From Neisseriaceae bacterium (GTDB taxonomy: Bacteria; Pseudomonadota; Gammaproteobacteria; Burkholderiales; Neisseriaceae), in assembly GCA_016864895.1 (NCBI GenBank), contig CP046107.1:1309741-1373740 (forward strand): a DNA stretch of 64,000 bases, given 5' to 3'. The notes below the pieces were generated by a model, which was not told the origin of the DNA, made no database searches, and saw nothing but the letters and a program-made list of their open reading frames with translations. Shown piece after piece: positions 47,956 through 58,707 of the stretch; within the stretch, counting starts at the first letter, position 1, and each line of letters opens with the position of its first letter. Both the position numbers and the translations under genes were made by a program.

Positions 47956-48010
47956 AAAAACGAGTATTGTAACTCAACCTAGCAGATTAGAAATTAAAAT
48001 TGAGGAAATT

Positions 48011-48805
48011 ATGGACGCATATATTAATACAGGCATAAAAATAGCAAGACGAGTCGCTAATATGATGTTACGCGCAGCTAATGATTTAAGTAGTATTCGA
48101 GTAGAAAATAAAGCTTTTAATGATTTTGTCTCTGAGGTAGATAAAATAGCTGAAGAAATAATAGTGGAGGGTTTATTAGAAGCCTTTCCTACACATCGCA
48201 TTAGGGCTGAAGAAACAGGCTATCATGGGAATAACGAAGCTGAATTTGAGTGGATTATTGATCCTTTAGATGGCACTACTAATTATTTACATCATCATCC
48301 TCAGTATGCTATTTCAATGGCGTTACTGCATAGGGGTAGTTTATTAGATGCGATTATTTTTGCACCTGAACGAAATGATTTATATATTGCTAGTAAAGGA
48401 AAAGGTGCATTTTTAAATGATAAGCGTATTCGTGTTTCTAAAAGAACACAGATGAATGAATGCTTGATTGGTACTGGTTTTCCTGTTGTTGATCAATCTA
48501 TGATGACAACATACCTGACTATTTTACAAGATATTTTAGCTAGAACTGCTGGTGTACGAAGAGAAGGGGCTGCTTGTTTAGATTTATGTAATGTGGCACT
48601 TGGTCGATTTGATGGTTATTTTGAGTTTAATTTAAAACCTTGGGATATTGCTGCAGGTGCTTTGATTGTTACAGAAGCTGGAGGCTTAGTAACAGATATG
48701 CAAGGAGAGGGGACTTGGTTAGATACAGGCAATATCGTTGCCGGTAATCCTAAAGTATTATCTCAATTGTTACAAGTAATTGATCCTCATCTGAAATCAA
48801 TATAG
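48011..48805 (+). CDS. suhB: Inositol monophosphatase family protein SuhB
   Basis: SuhB is an IMPase-type Mg2+ phosphatase that in E. coli also assists rRNA transcription antitermination. I start it at ATG 48011, with GAGGA just before; this gives 264 residues beginning MDAYINTGIKIARRVANMML, the usual N-terminus. The open frame to 47912 overlaps trmJ and adds foreign sequence. Metal-site motifs are present: IRAEETG near 60-66, IDPLDGTTNYLHHHP near 81-95 and WDIAAGALIVTEAGG near 211-225. Confidence 0.94.
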   Translation: MDAYINTGIKIARRVANMMLRAANDLSSIRVENKAFNDFVSEVDKIAEEIIVEGLLEAFPTHRIRAEETGYHGNNEAEFEWIIDPLDGTTNYLHHHPQYAISMALLHRGSLLDAIIFAPERNDLYIASKGKGAFLNDKRIRVSKRTQMNECLIGTGFPVVDQSMMTTYLTILQDILARTAGVRREGAACLDLCNVALGRFDGYFEFNLKPWDIAAGALIVTEAGGLVTDMQGEGTWLDTGNIVAGNPKVLSQLLQVIDPHLKSI

Positions 48806-49127
48806 AAAGGTTAGTGATAATGGATTACGTTTTTGTTCAATAATGAGAACAAAATAGCGATTCTAATCTAGATTAGGATAAGAGGTTAGAGCTTTAAGCA
48901 TCACACTATTTAGTTTTTCATTATAAATTTGTTTAGTCATAATGGTGACTGTCAAAATGGAGTAATGCTCAAGAGTAGTGATAAAGTGGATTTTATTTCT
49001 CTTTTCTAAAATCAATTAAGAACAAATAGCTATACCTGTCTTCACAGTATCATTATTAATATTCTTCAATACTAAAAATTAAGCTTAAAAAACAATGATA
49101 GCAATAGTTATTTTATTGAAATATAAA
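48806..49127. other. Intergenic stretch between suhB and the csp terminator
   Basis: I see no gene, RNA or repeat in this AT-rich ~320-bp stretch. Confidence 0.5.
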
Positions 49128-49150
49128 AAAACCGCAATAATTGCGGTTTT
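49128..49150 (-). terminator. Hairpin terminator of the cold-shock gene
   Basis: AAAACCGCAA and TTGCGGTTTT pair around a three-base loop. On the minus strand the stem is followed by a run of T. It sits just after the stop of the leftward csp gene. Confidence 0.88.
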
Positions 49151-49167
49151 CTGAATTTTATAGAGAC

Positions 49168-49371
49168 TCAAGCTCTTTGGATATTGGAGGCTTGTTTGCC
49201 TTTAGATCCTTCGGTTACATCAAATGTTACCTTTTGACCTTCTTTTAAAGTCTTAAACCCATCCATATTAATTGCAGAGAAGTGAGCAAATAAATCTTCA
49301 CCGCCTTCATCCGGAGTAATAAAACCATAACCTTTAGTATCATTGAACCATTTTACTGTACCTGTTGCCAT
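49168..49371 (-). CDS. cspA: Cold-shock domain protein
   Basis: Csp proteins are small RNA chaperones that bind single-stranded nucleic acid. I start it at ATG 49371 (AGGAAAG upstream), giving 67 residues with the usual start [20 protein letters not shown]. The RNP1-like KGYGFI and RNP2-like DLFAHFSAI motifs are intact. The frame is open another 28 codons upstream to 49455, but that part is most likely the 5' leader, which in csp genes often controls translation by temperature. A terminator follows directly. Confidence 0.95.
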   Translation of the reverse strand: MATGTVKWFNDTKGYGFITPDEGGEDLFAHFSAINMDGFKTLKEGQKVTFDVTEGSKGKQASNIQRA

Positions 49372-49901
49372 TATTAACTTTCCTAACTTCAAAAAATAAA
49401 TAAAAAACGAACGAGCCCCATCTTTGGTTGACTCCTTCAATGGACATAATGTCATACTTTATGAATATTGTTACTAAGTTTTATAATATTTGTCCAATAT
49501 ATTTGTAAAGTTGTTTCTAAAAACATACAAAAGTTTAAAAATTAAATTTGATTTAATACTATTAATTTTTATCAGTTCTACTGGATTTATCTTGTAGTGA
49601 ATAGGCAAGCATGGGCTAAGATTGAGGAAAATTGGTAGAGATATGGGGTATTAATTATCAAGGTGAATAACACCAATGAATTTGACTATGAGTATTTTAT
49701 TAAAGAATCTACTTTGTTAATTTATTGGAGAGTAGGTATTTTGAATTCAGAAATTTAAGTCTATATTATTAAAACAATTTGCAATCGTTAATGTTATTCA
49801 TAGATTCCCAATGAAGGCTATGGGGTGAGAATGATAAAAAATAATAGCTATACCCAGGGGGGTGGAAAAAGTAAAGGTAGTTAACAGTAAACTAAGAATG
49901 A
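49372..49901. other. Leader region of csp and gene-free stretch up to pabC
   Basis: The part next to csp should be its promoter and leader. The rest, to 49901, holds no supported gene or structure. Confidence 0.45.
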
Positions 49902-50501
49902 TTAATAGTCTATATTTGAGATAGGAACAGGTATTTTGTTATGCCACGAAAGCATGGTATTAATTAAAAATAAAGTTTGGAAATTTTGTAAAGTATTTCG
50001 GTGAATTTTCTGTTCTTGAACAAGCCCATTAGCTAGTAAGTATTGTCTTTGAATACCATTTAGTAGATAGGTATCGGGGGTGAGGTAATGATATCCATCG
50101 TATAAAATGATATTAGTGTAACTAGTATCTGTAAGGTAGCCATTTTGAGTGATTATAATATCACTATAGTTAGAATTTTTTTCTTTTAAATTATTTAAGT
50201 AGCTTCTATTGGCATATTTAAGATGGTAATCGATGTTACTATCTTCAACTAACTTTAGATTTCGAATTAATTTTGGCTGATAAATTTCAAATTCTATTTT
50301 GGTAATTGATTGATGGTAGTACAGGCGACATTTGACTGTACTATCTTGAAATGTTGCTGGAACATTAATTTGTAAATTTTTAATATAAATGAAGCCATAA
50401 GTTTCAAGTTGAGTATTTTGTATTCTTTTTAAATGCAGATCCTCAAGTAATATTTGACCATTTTGTATTTTGATACTTTCGATAAACATAGGATATCTCA
50501 C
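49902..50501 (-). CDS. pabC: Aminodeoxychorismate lyase (PabC), class IV aminotransferase fold
   Basis: PabC removes pyruvate from aminodeoxychorismate to give 4-aminobenzoate for folate, using pyridoxal phosphate. The 199 residues are short for the fold but near the short PabC forms. The PLP lysine is in YHLKYANRSYL near 92-102, and TDTSYTNIILYDG near 123-135 fits the E/D-x-S-x2-N motif. The GTG start overlaps the pabB stop (GTGA); an in-frame ATG four codons later is the other choice. Sequence divergence is high, so the family is sure but the exact substrate is inferred from the pabB neighbour. Confidence 0.8.
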   Translation of the reverse strand: MRYPMFIESIKIQNGQILLEDLHLKRIQNTQLETYGFIYIKNLQINVPATFQDSTVKCRLYYHQSITKIEFEIYQPKLIRNLKLVEDSNIDYHLKYANRSYLNNLKEKNSNYSDIIITQNGYLTDTSYTNIILYDGYHYLTPDTYLLNGIQRQYLLANGLVQEQKIHRNTLQNFQTLFLINTMLSWHNKIPVPISNIDY

Positions 50502-51515
50502 AAGATAACTGGTAAATATATTTTTTCGAACAATTCTTGATATTCTTTTTTGGGATCACTATAAGCTGTAATACCACCTCCACTCTTATAGAATAATTGA
50601 TTTTTTTGTTGTTCTATAAAACGAATTAAGACACAAGTATCCAGATTAGTACCATCAAAATAACCTGCAACGCCAGTATAATAACCCCTATCATGAGATT
50701 CAACTTGATTAATAATGTTGACAGTAGAAATTTTTGGAGCACCAGATATAGAACCCGCAGGAAGTAGCTTAAAGATAATATCACCTAAATGGGTTAAGTA
50801 ATTATCAGGTAACTGCCCAGATATTTCTGAACTAGTCTGATAAATATTTCGTTGAGCTGTTTTTATCAGTTCGAAATATCTAAAACGATTTACTGTGATT
50901 TTTCTGGCTACTGAATTAAGATCATTGCGCATGAGGTCGACAATTGTTTGATGCTCAGCTATTTCTTTATTATCCATTTTGAGAATTTGTTCCGCATTTG
51001 GTATATCTGCGTTAATGGTTCCTTTCATAGGGTAGGTACTTATTTTACCTGATTGATTGATTTGTATAAAAGTTTCCGGGGAAAAGCTAACAAATTTGTC
51101 CTTAAGTAATACTTTGTACTTCGACTGACTTATATGAAAAATTTCTAGCAGTGTTAGTTCGCTTCTAATCAAAGTGGATTGTGTCAAATTAATTAAGAAG
51201 GTGTGACCATTGTATAATTCTCGTTGGATTAATTGAAATTGGTGAGAATACGTCTGATAGTCAGTTTTTTTTTTGGATTTCCAATCGTTGGTCATTTTTG
51301 TGACATGTTAAGGTAAAGGCATTACTAGAGATATTGGAAAAAGAAGGAAAGCTAAACAATATTTGAGAATTGTAAAAATTGTTAAATTCTAGGAAGTAAC
51401 CCTCATCTTGTGCGAAGTTAATAATAAAAAAGAAAGGGATTCTATTTTTACCATATAGGTTAATACGATTCTTTAAATCTTCTCTAGAAAGAGGTAAAAT
51501 TCGGTTTTTTATCAT
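50498..51515 (-). pseudogene. pabB: Aminodeoxychorismate synthase component I (PabB), split at a poly-A tract
   Basis: PabB aminates chorismate in 4-aminobenzoate synthesis. Two frames make up the gene. The first, 51515 to 51261 (84 codons), holds the N-terminal part typical of short PabB proteins (SREDLKNRINLYGKNRIPFF). The second, 51295 to 50498, holds the chorismate-binding part (TFLINLTQS, ETFIQI, YPMKGTI, IAEHQTIVDLMRNDL, KLLPAGSISGAPK, GYYTGVAGYFDG and GGGITAYSDP). They cross at ten A's on the coding strand (51265-51274). Nine A's would join them into one protein of about 338 residues. All active-site motifs are intact, so recent change, slippage or phase variation is possible. Confidence 0.82.
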
Positions 51516-52134
51516 GTTGTTAGATGGAGTTAGTCAATACGATTTTTAGTTGTGTTATGATATGTTGTCATATGAGCCAAAATTTCTCATCATAAAGTTA
51601 AGAGGGTATAAATGAAATTTTGTAATTGTGGTCGCTCAATAATAGCATAGAAGAGCTGTCAATATATTAAAATTAGGAAATAGTATTGGTGATTGGTTGG
51701 TAGAGATGGGGTAGAAGAACTTAAAGCATTATATTTAAAATGAGATGAATTGGTTTATTTAGATTCGAGCAAAAAAGTTACTAAGTTATTTGGTTACTTG
51801 AATTTTATGTGTGAGTTTAATTATTTCCCTGTTAAAAAAAGATAGTACTATAGTCTCATCTTTTTTTTATTCTTCATGGATTTTTTCTAAAAAATAAGAA
51901 TCAAAGTAAATGTATTTTTAAGTTGAAAAGATTAACTGTTCAGGAGTATTATTCGGGATTTCTTTGGATTATTTGGGTATTAATAATTTATTTTTCATAA
52001 TAACATTGGGTAGTTATCTAGCTGCTTTATTAGAGATGAACTGAATTGTACTTGGATAATTTTCAATTTAATTCGAAAGTATTGATAAAAAAATTTTGTT
52101 TGATTGTGACTAATTGGTCGGTAGAGGAAGATAA
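51516..52134. other. Intergenic stretch with a TnpB C-terminal relic
   Basis: Apart from the TnpB-like scrap near 51605-51720 I see no gene or structure. The last bases carry AGAGGAAG, the speA ribosome binding site. Confidence 0.5.
51612..51713 (+). pseudogene. Scrap of a TnpB-type transposase C-terminus
   Basis: In one frame Cys-Asn-Cys-Gly-Arg-Ser is readable (zinc-ribbon end). After a frame change HRRAVNILKLGNSIGDWLVE follows, which matches the Ala-x-Asn-Ile-Leu ending of TnpB proteins. No right-end hairpin follows. It differs from the tnpB at 2115, so it is from another element. Confidence 0.45.
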
Positions 52135-54075
52135 ATGGAAATAATAAAAAACTCAGAAAAGCATATTATTCCTTGTGAAAGGCAGGCAGATCTAATGTGG
52201 GATGTTTGTCGTATTAAGTATTGGGGTTTGGATTATTTTGGGGTAGATAATGATGGAAATATTTGTGTATGCCCTAATCCTGAAAATCCGAATAATAAAG
52301 TTACTCTAATAGATATCATAAAACTAGTAGAACACAAAAAAGGATTACAGTTACCAACTTTGGTTTGTTTTCCGCAGATTCTACAACACCGTTTAAAATC
52401 TATTAATATGGCTTTTAAAAAAGCAAGAGAGGATTTTGGTTATCAAAATAATTACTTTTTGGTTTACCCTATTAAGGTCAATCAATCTAAAAGAGTTGTT
52501 GAGTCATTGATTAATTCTAATCAAGCTCTTGGGTTAGAGGCAGGTTCTAAAGCAGAATTATTGGCTGTTCTAGCTTATGCGGGTTCTACAAAAACAGTTA
52601 TTGTATGTAATGGATATAAAGATACAGACTATATTCGTTATGCTCTAATTGGTGAAAAACTAGGTCATAAAGTCTATTTAGTGATAGAAAAAATGACAGA
52701 AATTAAGAAAGTTTTGGAAGAGGCAGAGAGAATAGGGGTTAAACCCAGATTGGGGGTGAGAGCTAGATTGGCTTCTCAAGGGCAGGGGAAATGGCAGTCA
52801 TCAGGAGGAGAACAATCAAAATTTGGGTTGTCTGCGACTCAAATATTGTCGTTGGTTAATTTACTAAAGGAAAAAGATCAATTAGATTCTTTGCAGTTAT
52901 TGCATTTTCACTTGGGGTCACAAATTAGCAGTATTCGAGATATTGCAGTTGGTGTACATGAAAGTGCTCGTTTTTACGTGGAATTGCATAAATTGGGTGT
53001 TAATATTCAGTGTTTCGATGTAGGGGGTGGTTTAGGCGTTGATTATGAAGGTAATCGCACCTTATCTGACTGTTCGGTTGAGTATGGATTGAATGAATAT
53101 GCCTCTACAATTGTGTGGGGGATAGGTCAGGCTTGTGAAGAACATCATTTACCCCATCCTACTATTATTACGGAGTCTGGCAGGGGTGTGACGGCACATC
53201 ATGCGGTTTTAGTATCTAATGTGATAGGAACAGAACGATTCCATCCTAAAGATATAGCACCTCCTAAAGAAGATGCTCCATTGGTATTAAATAGCTTATG
53301 GGAAACATGGGAAGAGATTTTGGAATCTAAAGAGAGGCGTTCGCCTAGAAGTTGGATTAACGAAGGTACATTTGATTTGTTAGATGTACAAAATAAATTT
53401 AGTGCAGGTGTCATTGATTTGGAAGAAAGAGCCTGGGCAGAGCAGTTGTACATTAATATTTGCTATAAGGTTTCAGAGTCTTTGAGTGAGAAAAATAGAT
53501 CTCATCGAAGTTTGATAGATAATTTACAAGAGCGATTTGCAGATAAAATGTATGTTAATTTTTCTTTGTTTAGATCGCTGCCTGACATTTGGGGGACTGA
53601 TCAATTATTTCCTGTTTGCCCCTTAACGTTATTGAATAAACCTGTAGAAAAAAGAGCTTTATTGCTGGATATTACCTGTGATTCAGATGGAATTGTTGAT
53701 CAATTTATTGATGGTGACGGTATTGCTAAAACTATGCCAATACCAGAATATGACCTTGAGAGACCACCATTGATTGGTTTTTTTATGGTGGGGGCATATC
53801 AAGAGATACTGGGTAATATGCATAATTTATTTGGAGATACTCACTCAGTTGATATTGTGATTGAAGATACAGGGGAAATTAGTATAGTTGATTATGAGAA
53901 GGGTGATATTGTTTCTGACATGTTGCAATATGTGTATCTAGATCCACAACAGCTGATTCATCGTTATCGACAACAAATTGAAAGTTCTGATTTGACAGCT
54001 ACTGAAGCAATTAATTATCTTAAAACTTTAGAAGAAGGATTGGAAAGTTATACTTATTTATCAAAAGGAAAATGA
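52135..54075 (+). CDS. speA: Biosynthetic arginine decarboxylase
   Basis: SpeA decarboxylates arginine to agmatine using pyridoxal phosphate, the first step of the arginine route to putrescine. The 646 residues are normal length. The PLP-binding lysine is in [12 protein letters not shown] near 112-123. [17 protein letters not shown] and [13 protein letters not shown] follow. The C-terminal domain has [18 protein letters not shown], with the substrate-site Cys-Asp. Only one base separates it from speB, so the two form an operon. AGAGGAAG is the ribosome binding site. Confidence 0.96.
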   Translation: MEIIKNSEKHIIPCERQADLMWDVCRIKYWGLDYFGVDNDGNICVCPNPENPNNKVTLIDIIKLVEHKKGLQLPTLVCFPQILQHRLKSINMAFKKAREDFGYQNNYFLVYPIKVNQSKRVVESLINSNQALGLEAGSKAELLAVLAYAGSTKTVIVCNGYKDTDYIRYALIGEKLGHKVYLVIEKMTEIKKVLEEAERIGVKPRLGVRARLASQGQGKWQSSGGEQSKFGLSATQILSLVNLLKEKDQLDSLQLLHFHLGSQISSIRDIAVGVHESARFYVELHKLGVNIQCFDVGGGLGVDYEGNRTLSDCSVEYGLNEYASTIVWGIGQACEEHHLPHPTIITESGRGVTAHHAVLVSNVIGTERFHPKDIAPPKEDAPLVLNSLWETWEEILESKERRSPRSWINEGTFDLLDVQNKFSAGVIDLEERAWAEQLYINICYKVSESLSEKNRSHRSLIDNLQERFADKMYVNFSLFRSLPDIWGTDQLFPVCPLTLLNKPVEKRALLLDITCDSDGIVDQFIDGDGIAKTMPIPEYDLERPPLIGFFMVGAYQEILGNMHNLFGDTHSVDIVIEDTGEISIVDYEKGDIVSDMLQYVYLDPQQLIHRYRQQIESSDLTATEAINYLKTLEEGLESYTYLSKGK

Positions 54076-54076
54076 T

Positions 54077-54997
54077 ATGTTGAGTACATTATATGGTGAA
54101 TATGATAATAGTTTAGTGTCCAACAATTTTGGATTCTTAAGATTTCCTTTGGTGTTTAATCCACATCAGATAGATGCTGATTGGGTTATTACAGGATTTA
54201 ACTTTGATGTGGCAACTTCTGGTCGTTCAGGGGCAAGATTTGGACCTGAGGCAATTCGTAGGGCTTCAGTAAACTTAGCTTGGGAAGGGAGGCGTTTCCC
54301 TTGGAGTTTTAATTTAAAAGAACGTTTAAAGGTGATTGATGTCGGTGATTTAACTTTTTCATTTGGAGATAATGCCGAATTTTGTGATAAAACAGAGCAA
54401 CATGTAACACGAATTTTACAAAGTGGTAAAAAAATGTTGAGTTTTGGTGGGGATCATTTTATTACTTTACCTTTGCTAAGAGGGCATTTCAAACAGTTTG
54501 GTCAGATGGCTTTATTACATTTTGATGCACATACAGATACTTACGATAATGGTAGTGCTTATGATCATGGGACGATGTTCTATCGTGCACCGAAAGAAGG
54601 TCTTATTGATCCTGAACATTCAATTCAAATAGGGATACGTACAGCACATAATCTTAGTTTGGGGTACACGGTTTTAGAAGCACCTAGGGCAAATGATATG
54701 GCAGTAATTGATATTGTGCAAAAAGTTAAACAAGTGACTCAAGGATTGCCTGTATACTTAACATTTGACATTGATTGTTTGGATCCAGCTTATGCACCAG
54801 GAACGGGAACACCTGTTTGTGGTGGTATGAGCACAGATAAGATTCTTAAGATACTAAGAGGATTAAAAGATTTAAATATTGTCGGTATGGATGTTGTAGA
54901 AGTGGCACCTAGCTATGACCAAAGTGATATTACAGCCTTGGCTGCGGCAACCATTGCTTTAGAAATGTTGTACTTACAAGCATCTAAATTGGAATAA
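54077..54997 (+). CDS. speB: Agmatinase
   Basis: SpeB hydrolyses agmatine to putrescine and urea with a two-manganese centre. The 306 residues show the ureohydrolase metal motifs in order: [10 protein letters not shown] near 127-136, [10 protein letters not shown] near 151-160, and [20 protein letters not shown] near 232-251. YDHGTMFY completes the substrate site. AAAAGGAAAATGAT precedes the ATG, directly after speA. The pair gives a complete arginine-to-putrescine route. Confidence 0.96.
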   Translation: MLSTLYGEYDNSLVSNNFGFLRFPLVFNPHQIDADWVITGFNFDVATSGRSGARFGPEAIRRASVNLAWEGRRFPWSFNLKERLKVIDVGDLTFSFGDNAEFCDKTEQHVTRILQSGKKMLSFGGDHFITLPLLRGHFKQFGQMALLHFDAHTDTYDNGSAYDHGTMFYRAPKEGLIDPEHSIQIGIRTAHNLSLGYTVLEAPRANDMAVIDIVQKVKQVTQGLPVYLTFDIDCLDPAYAPGTGTPVCGGMSTDKILKILRGLKDLNIVGMDVVEVAPSYDQSDITALAAATIALEMLYLQASKLE

Positions 54998-55114
54998 GAC
55001 GGGGTATTGTATTTTATTAAAAATAAGGTGTTCTATATAAGATCAGTATCTAAGGCAATTCAGAATATTGATGTGAGTTTAAATAATAAATTATTTTGAC
55101 CTTACCGAATTATC

Positions 55115-55144
55115 TTGATTTCCTCTAGTGAAATGAATTACAAT
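55115..55144 (+). promoter_or_regulatory. Promoter of the rpsP-rimM-trmD-rplS operon
   Basis: TTGATT at 55115-55120 and TACAAT at 55139-55144 are 18 bp apart and about 50 bp before the rpsP start. Confidence 0.55.
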
Positions 55145-55192
55145 CGGAAGTTTAGTTTTGATAAACTGAGTTTAATTTTTTGAGGAATAATC

Positions 55193-55447
55193 ATGGTTGT
55201 GATCCGTATGTCACGTGGTGGTGCGAAGCATCGTCCTTTTTATAATGTAGTAGTAGCAGATTCAAGGAATGCTCGCGATGGGCGTTTTATTGAAAGAATT
55301 GGGTTTTATAATCCTATTGCTAATGAAAATGTGCAAAGTTTGTGTCTTCACAAAGATCGTTTAAATTATTGGATCGAGCGAGGTGCTCAAGTGACTGATT
55401 CAGTTAAGAGATTGATTAAGAAGGATAATAAAAACAAATCTGCTTAA
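55193..55447 (+). CDS. rpsP: 30S ribosomal protein S16
   Basis: S16 is a small-subunit assembly protein. The 84 residues begin [20 protein letters not shown] and continue with [13 protein letters not shown], both typical. TTGAGGAATAATC supplies the ribosome binding site. It is the first gene of the common rpsP-rimM-trmD-rplS operon. Confidence 0.98.
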   Translation: MVVIRMSRGGAKHRPFYNVVVADSRNARDGRFIERIGFYNPIANENVQSLCLHKDRLNYWIERGAQVTDSVKRLIKKDNKNKSA

Positions 55448-55473
55448 TTTATTAAGTTAAAGTAGGGATAATT

Positions 55474-55992
55474 TTGAGTCAAGCTCTAGATTTAATCGAA
55501 ATGGGATTCTTGAAATCAGCCGTTGGTGTGAAGGGCTGGTTGAGAGTTAAGGCAAATACCCAGGAATTAGATGGTTTATTACAATATCCTATTTGGTATG
55601 TTGGCAGTGAACATTTTGGCTTTCATTCATTTGAGTTGGAGGATGGTTTTTTAGCAACTAATGGGCTTCAGGTAAAATTAAAAGGAGTGAATGATAGAAC
55701 GGCAGCGGACAAATTAAGAGGTTCTGTTATTGCTATTCCTCGGGAGGAATTTTTGCCAGTAGGAAAAAATGAATATTATTGGGTTGACTTAGTAGGGATG
55801 CAGGTTATCAACCACCGTGATGAAATTGTGGGTACAGTAGTTAGTTTGATGGAAACTGGTGCTAATGATGTGCTAGTGGTATCCGGAGGGAGTCAGCAAA
55901 AAACAATATTGATTCCTTTTGTTGATGGTTATATCCGATCAGTGGATATGCAAAAGAACTTGATAAGTGTTGACTGGGAATTAGATTATTAA
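55474..55992 (+). CDS. rimM: Ribosome maturation factor RimM
   Basis: RimM binds S19 and helps mature the 30S head. The 172 residues show the family start (GFLKSAVGVKGWLRVKANT), the middle NEYYWVDLVGMQV and the PRC-barrel end with IPFVDGYIRSVDM. The start is TTG 55474 with GGGAT a few bases before; ATG 55501 is another option but leaves a very short N-terminus. The stop touches the ATG of trmD. Confidence 0.95.
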   Translation: MSQALDLIEMGFLKSAVGVKGWLRVKANTQELDGLLQYPIWYVGSEHFGFHSFELEDGFLATNGLQVKLKGVNDRTAADKLRGSVIAIPREEFLPVGKNEYYWVDLVGMQVINHRDEIVGTVVSLMETGANDVLVVSGGSQQKTILIPFVDGYIRSVDMQKNLISVDWELDY

Positions 55993-56736
55993 ATGCAAAT
56001 TCAAGTGATTAGTATTTTCCCAGAGGTATTTTCTGCAATTACGAAATATGGTGTTATATCTCGAGCATTAGCAAATGGGTTATGGCAATTTTCGGTTATT
56101 AATCCTCGAGAATTTTCTGGTAATACTATGGGTTATATTGATGATAGACCTTTTGGTGGTGGCTCAGGTATGGTGATGCGGCTAGAACCACTGTTGAAAG
56201 CATATCACCACGCTAAGAAAAATCTGAAAAGTGCTTCTTGTCGCTTGATTTATTTAAGCCCTCAAGGTTGTCCATTAAACTATGCCAAAGTTAGAGAATT
56301 GTCTCATGAAGATGATTTGGTTTTATTGTGTGGCCGCTATGAAGGGATTGATGAGCGGTTTTTATCCATAACCAAGGCGGAGGAAATATCAGTAGGAGAT
56401 TTTGTTGTTTCTGGTGGTGAATTACCAGCAATGTTGTTGATGGATAGTGTGTTAAGATGCTTACCCGGTGTGTTAGGTGATTTAAATTCAGCACAGGAGG
56501 ATTCTTTTGTAAACGGATTATTAGATTATCCTCAGTATACAAGGCCGGTGGAATTTGATGGCTATGTCGTTCCAGAGGTTTTGTTGTCGGGACATCATGC
56601 TCATATTGAGCGTTGGCGACTGAAGCAGTCCTTAATGCGAACTTTAGAAAAACGTCCAGACTTATTGGATGGACGGAATAATAACCCAGAGGAATCTTGT
56701 CTCTTGGAAGAGATTTTGCAAGAGCGCCAAGATTAA
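55993..56736 (+). CDS. trmD: tRNA (guanine-N1)-methyltransferase TrmD
   Basis: TrmD methylates G37 of tRNAs reading CUN, CCN and CGG, preventing frameshifts. The 247 residues are normal. Motifs: [17 protein letters not shown] near 9-25, [14 protein letters not shown] near 50-63, [12 protein letters not shown] near 112-123 and [14 protein letters not shown] near 133-146. The SAM-binding trefoil knot is complete. It starts directly after the rimM stop. Confidence 0.98.
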   Translation: MQIQVISIFPEVFSAITKYGVISRALANGLWQFSVINPREFSGNTMGYIDDRPFGGGSGMVMRLEPLLKAYHHAKKNLKSASCRLIYLSPQGCPLNYAKVRELSHEDDLVLLCGRYEGIDERFLSITKAEEISVGDFVVSGGELPAMLLMDSVLRCLPGVLGDLNSAQEDSFVNGLLDYPQYTRPVEFDGYVVPEVLLSGHHAHIERWRLKQSLMRTLEKRPDLLDGRNNNPEESCLLEEILQERQD

Positions 56737-56760
56737 GTACATATTAGAATAGGTGAAAAA

Positions 56761-57126
56761 ATGAGTAACATTATTGAACAGATTGAACAAGAAGAAATTG
56801 CTCTTTTGAATAAAGACATACCGGAATTTAATCCAGGAGATACTGTAGTGGTTTGGGTTAGATTTAAAGAAGGTACTCGTGAGCGTTCTCAGGCTTTTGA
56901 GGGTATCGTTATTGCAAAAAGAAACAGGGGATTAAATAGTTCCTTCATAGTACGTAAGATTTCAAGTGGAGAAGGTGTGGAAAGAACCTTTCAACTATAT
57001 GCGCCAACAGTAGAGAAAATTGAAGTTAAGCGTCGTGGAGATGTTCGTCGTGCGAAACTGTATTATTTACGTGGTTTGACTGGTAAGGCTGCTCGTATTA
57101 AAGAAAAATTACCAAACAAAAGATAA
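56761..57126 (+). CDS. rplS: 50S ribosomal protein L19
   Basis: L19 lies at the subunit interface. The 121 residues carry [39 protein letters not shown] and [16 protein letters not shown], all typical. It is the last gene of the rpsP operon, 24 bases after trmD, with AGGTG before the ATG. Confidence 0.98.
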   Translation: MSNIIEQIEQEEIALLNKDIPEFNPGDTVVVWVRFKEGTRERSQAFEGIVIAKRNRGLNSSFIVRKISSGEGVERTFQLYAPTVEKIEVKRRGDVRRAKLYYLRGLTGKAARIKEKLPNKR

Positions 57127-57427
57127 TCTAACACGTTTTTACAAAATGTGGCTGAGTTCTCGATTGGAGTGGTAATTTAGATGTGGACGGAAATTATTAT
57201 GGTGTAAATTGTTTTGAAATAATTTTCTGTATGCCATAGGTAATTATAAATTTAATTTTATATCATGAATATTATCTAGGTTATTGACCAGACCATATAC
57301 AGTGTGATGGGAAGATTCCAATTAATGTTAGTACAGATCATATATGACCCTCTATGGCTGCTGCTTATAGGGGGTAGTTTATAAGGTCATTTGATATTGA
57401 GAGGCTTTTTCTTTTGGGGAAAATATC
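57127..57427. other. Intergenic stretch upstream of proB with a strong hairpin
   Basis: ACCCTCTAT (57347-57355) pairs over nine bases with ATAGGGGGT (57367-57375). No T run follows, so it is more likely a leader structure than a terminator. A weak CACGTTTT/AAAATGTG pairing right after rplS may end that operon. Nothing else is recognised. Confidence 0.45.
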
Positions 57428-58537
57428 ATGCTTGGACAAAAAAAAATAGTGATTAAGGTTGGTTCTTCTTTAGTGACTAATAATGGAGTAGGAGTTGATT
57501 CGGCTCGTTTGATAGAATGGGCAGGACAGATCGCTATTTTAAAACAACAGGGTTATCAAGTTGTATTAGTTTCGAGTGGATCGATTGCACAAGGGTTAAA
57601 GCAGCTAAATTGGTCAGTAAGACCGAAAAAAATTTCTGAACTACAGGCAGCGGCGGCTATTGGTCAGATGGGCTTGGCTCAAAAATATCAACAGATATTT
57701 AAAGAGTTCGGTATTGTAACAGCTCAAATCTTATTAACACATGAAGATATTAGAAATCGTACTCGTTATTTGAATGCAAGAGCAACGATACTGACTTTAT
57801 TGAAGCATGATGTGGTTCCCATCGTCAATGAAAATGATACAGTGGTGACTAAAGAAATTAAATTGGGAGATAATGACACCTTAGGGGCTCTAGTCACCAA
57901 TTTAATAGATGCAGAAACCTATGTTATTTTAACAGATCAAGATGGGTTATATGATGCAGATCCGAGGAGTAATCCAGGAGCGGTATTGATCCATGATATT
58001 TCTGTAACTCATCCAGGGTTGGAACAGATGGCGGGAGGTGCGGGAACTACCATTGGAACTGGCGGAATGTTAACTAAAGTTAAGGCAGCTAGAAGAGCAG
58101 CATCCAGTGGTGCCACTACTATTGTTGCTTCAGGTAGAACCCCTTCTGTTATTGTTAGAATCTTAAATGGAGAAAAAATAGGCACTGTTTTCCAACCTGA
58201 TATTTCCTTATTGAATGCAAAGCAACAATGGATTAAAGATCAGTTAATTCCTGCAGGAATCATTACCATTGATGAGGGTGCGACCAAAGTTTTAGAGACT
58301 CATGAAAAGAGTTTGTTACCCGTTGGGTGTGTAAAAGTTGAGGGAGACTTTAAAAGAGGAGATGTGGTGTCAATCAAAGATTTACATGGAACTGAGGTGG
58401 CAAGAGGATTAATTAATTATGGTAGTAATGATGTATTTAGAATTTTAGGTTGTACTTCTTATCAAATAGAGGATTCTTTGGGATATATTTTTGAAGAAGA
58501 GTTAGTGCATAGAGATAATATGGTATTTGTTGAATAA
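57428..58537 (+). CDS. proB: Glutamate 5-kinase
   Basis: ProB phosphorylates glutamate in the first step of proline synthesis and is normally feedback-inhibited by proline. The 369 residues hold the kinase domain (KIVIKVGSSLVTNN at the start, VSSGSIAQG, NENDTVVTKEIKLGDNDTLG near 139-158 and GTGGMLTKVKAARRA) and a C-terminal PUA domain from about 275. GGGGAAAATATC supplies the ribosome binding site. proA is not adjacent. Confidence 0.97.
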   Translation: MLGQKKIVIKVGSSLVTNNGVGVDSARLIEWAGQIAILKQQGYQVVLVSSGSIAQGLKQLNWSVRPKKISELQAAAAIGQMGLAQKYQQIFKEFGIVTAQILLTHEDIRNRTRYLNARATILTLLKHDVVPIVNENDTVVTKEIKLGDNDTLGALVTNLIDAETYVILTDQDGLYDADPRSNPGAVLIHDISVTHPGLEQMAGGAGTTIGTGGMLTKVKAARRAASSGATTIVASGRTPSVIVRILNGEKIGTVFQPDISLLNAKQQWIKDQLIPAGIITIDEGATKVLETHEKSLLPVGCVKVEGDFKRGDVVSIKDLHGTEVARGLINYGSNDVFRILGCTSYQIEDSLGYIFEEELVHRDNMVFVE

Positions 58538-58707
58538 CTTTGAGAAAGTCGTTTTAAAAATTCTTGAATCTATTGATGGGAAAATGGATTGAGGTTTGAA
58601 GCAGGTGTTATTGACCACATATAATTTTTATGTGATAATGGAAGGCATTATTTTTTTGAAATAAATATTGTTTTTTGAAATTTTAATTAAAGGATGAGTG
58701 ATAGTTT

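Noticed and set aside
47912..48010. Longer N-terminus for SuhB
   Set aside because: It overlaps trmJ and lacks family similarity; the ATG at 48011 has a good ribosome binding site.
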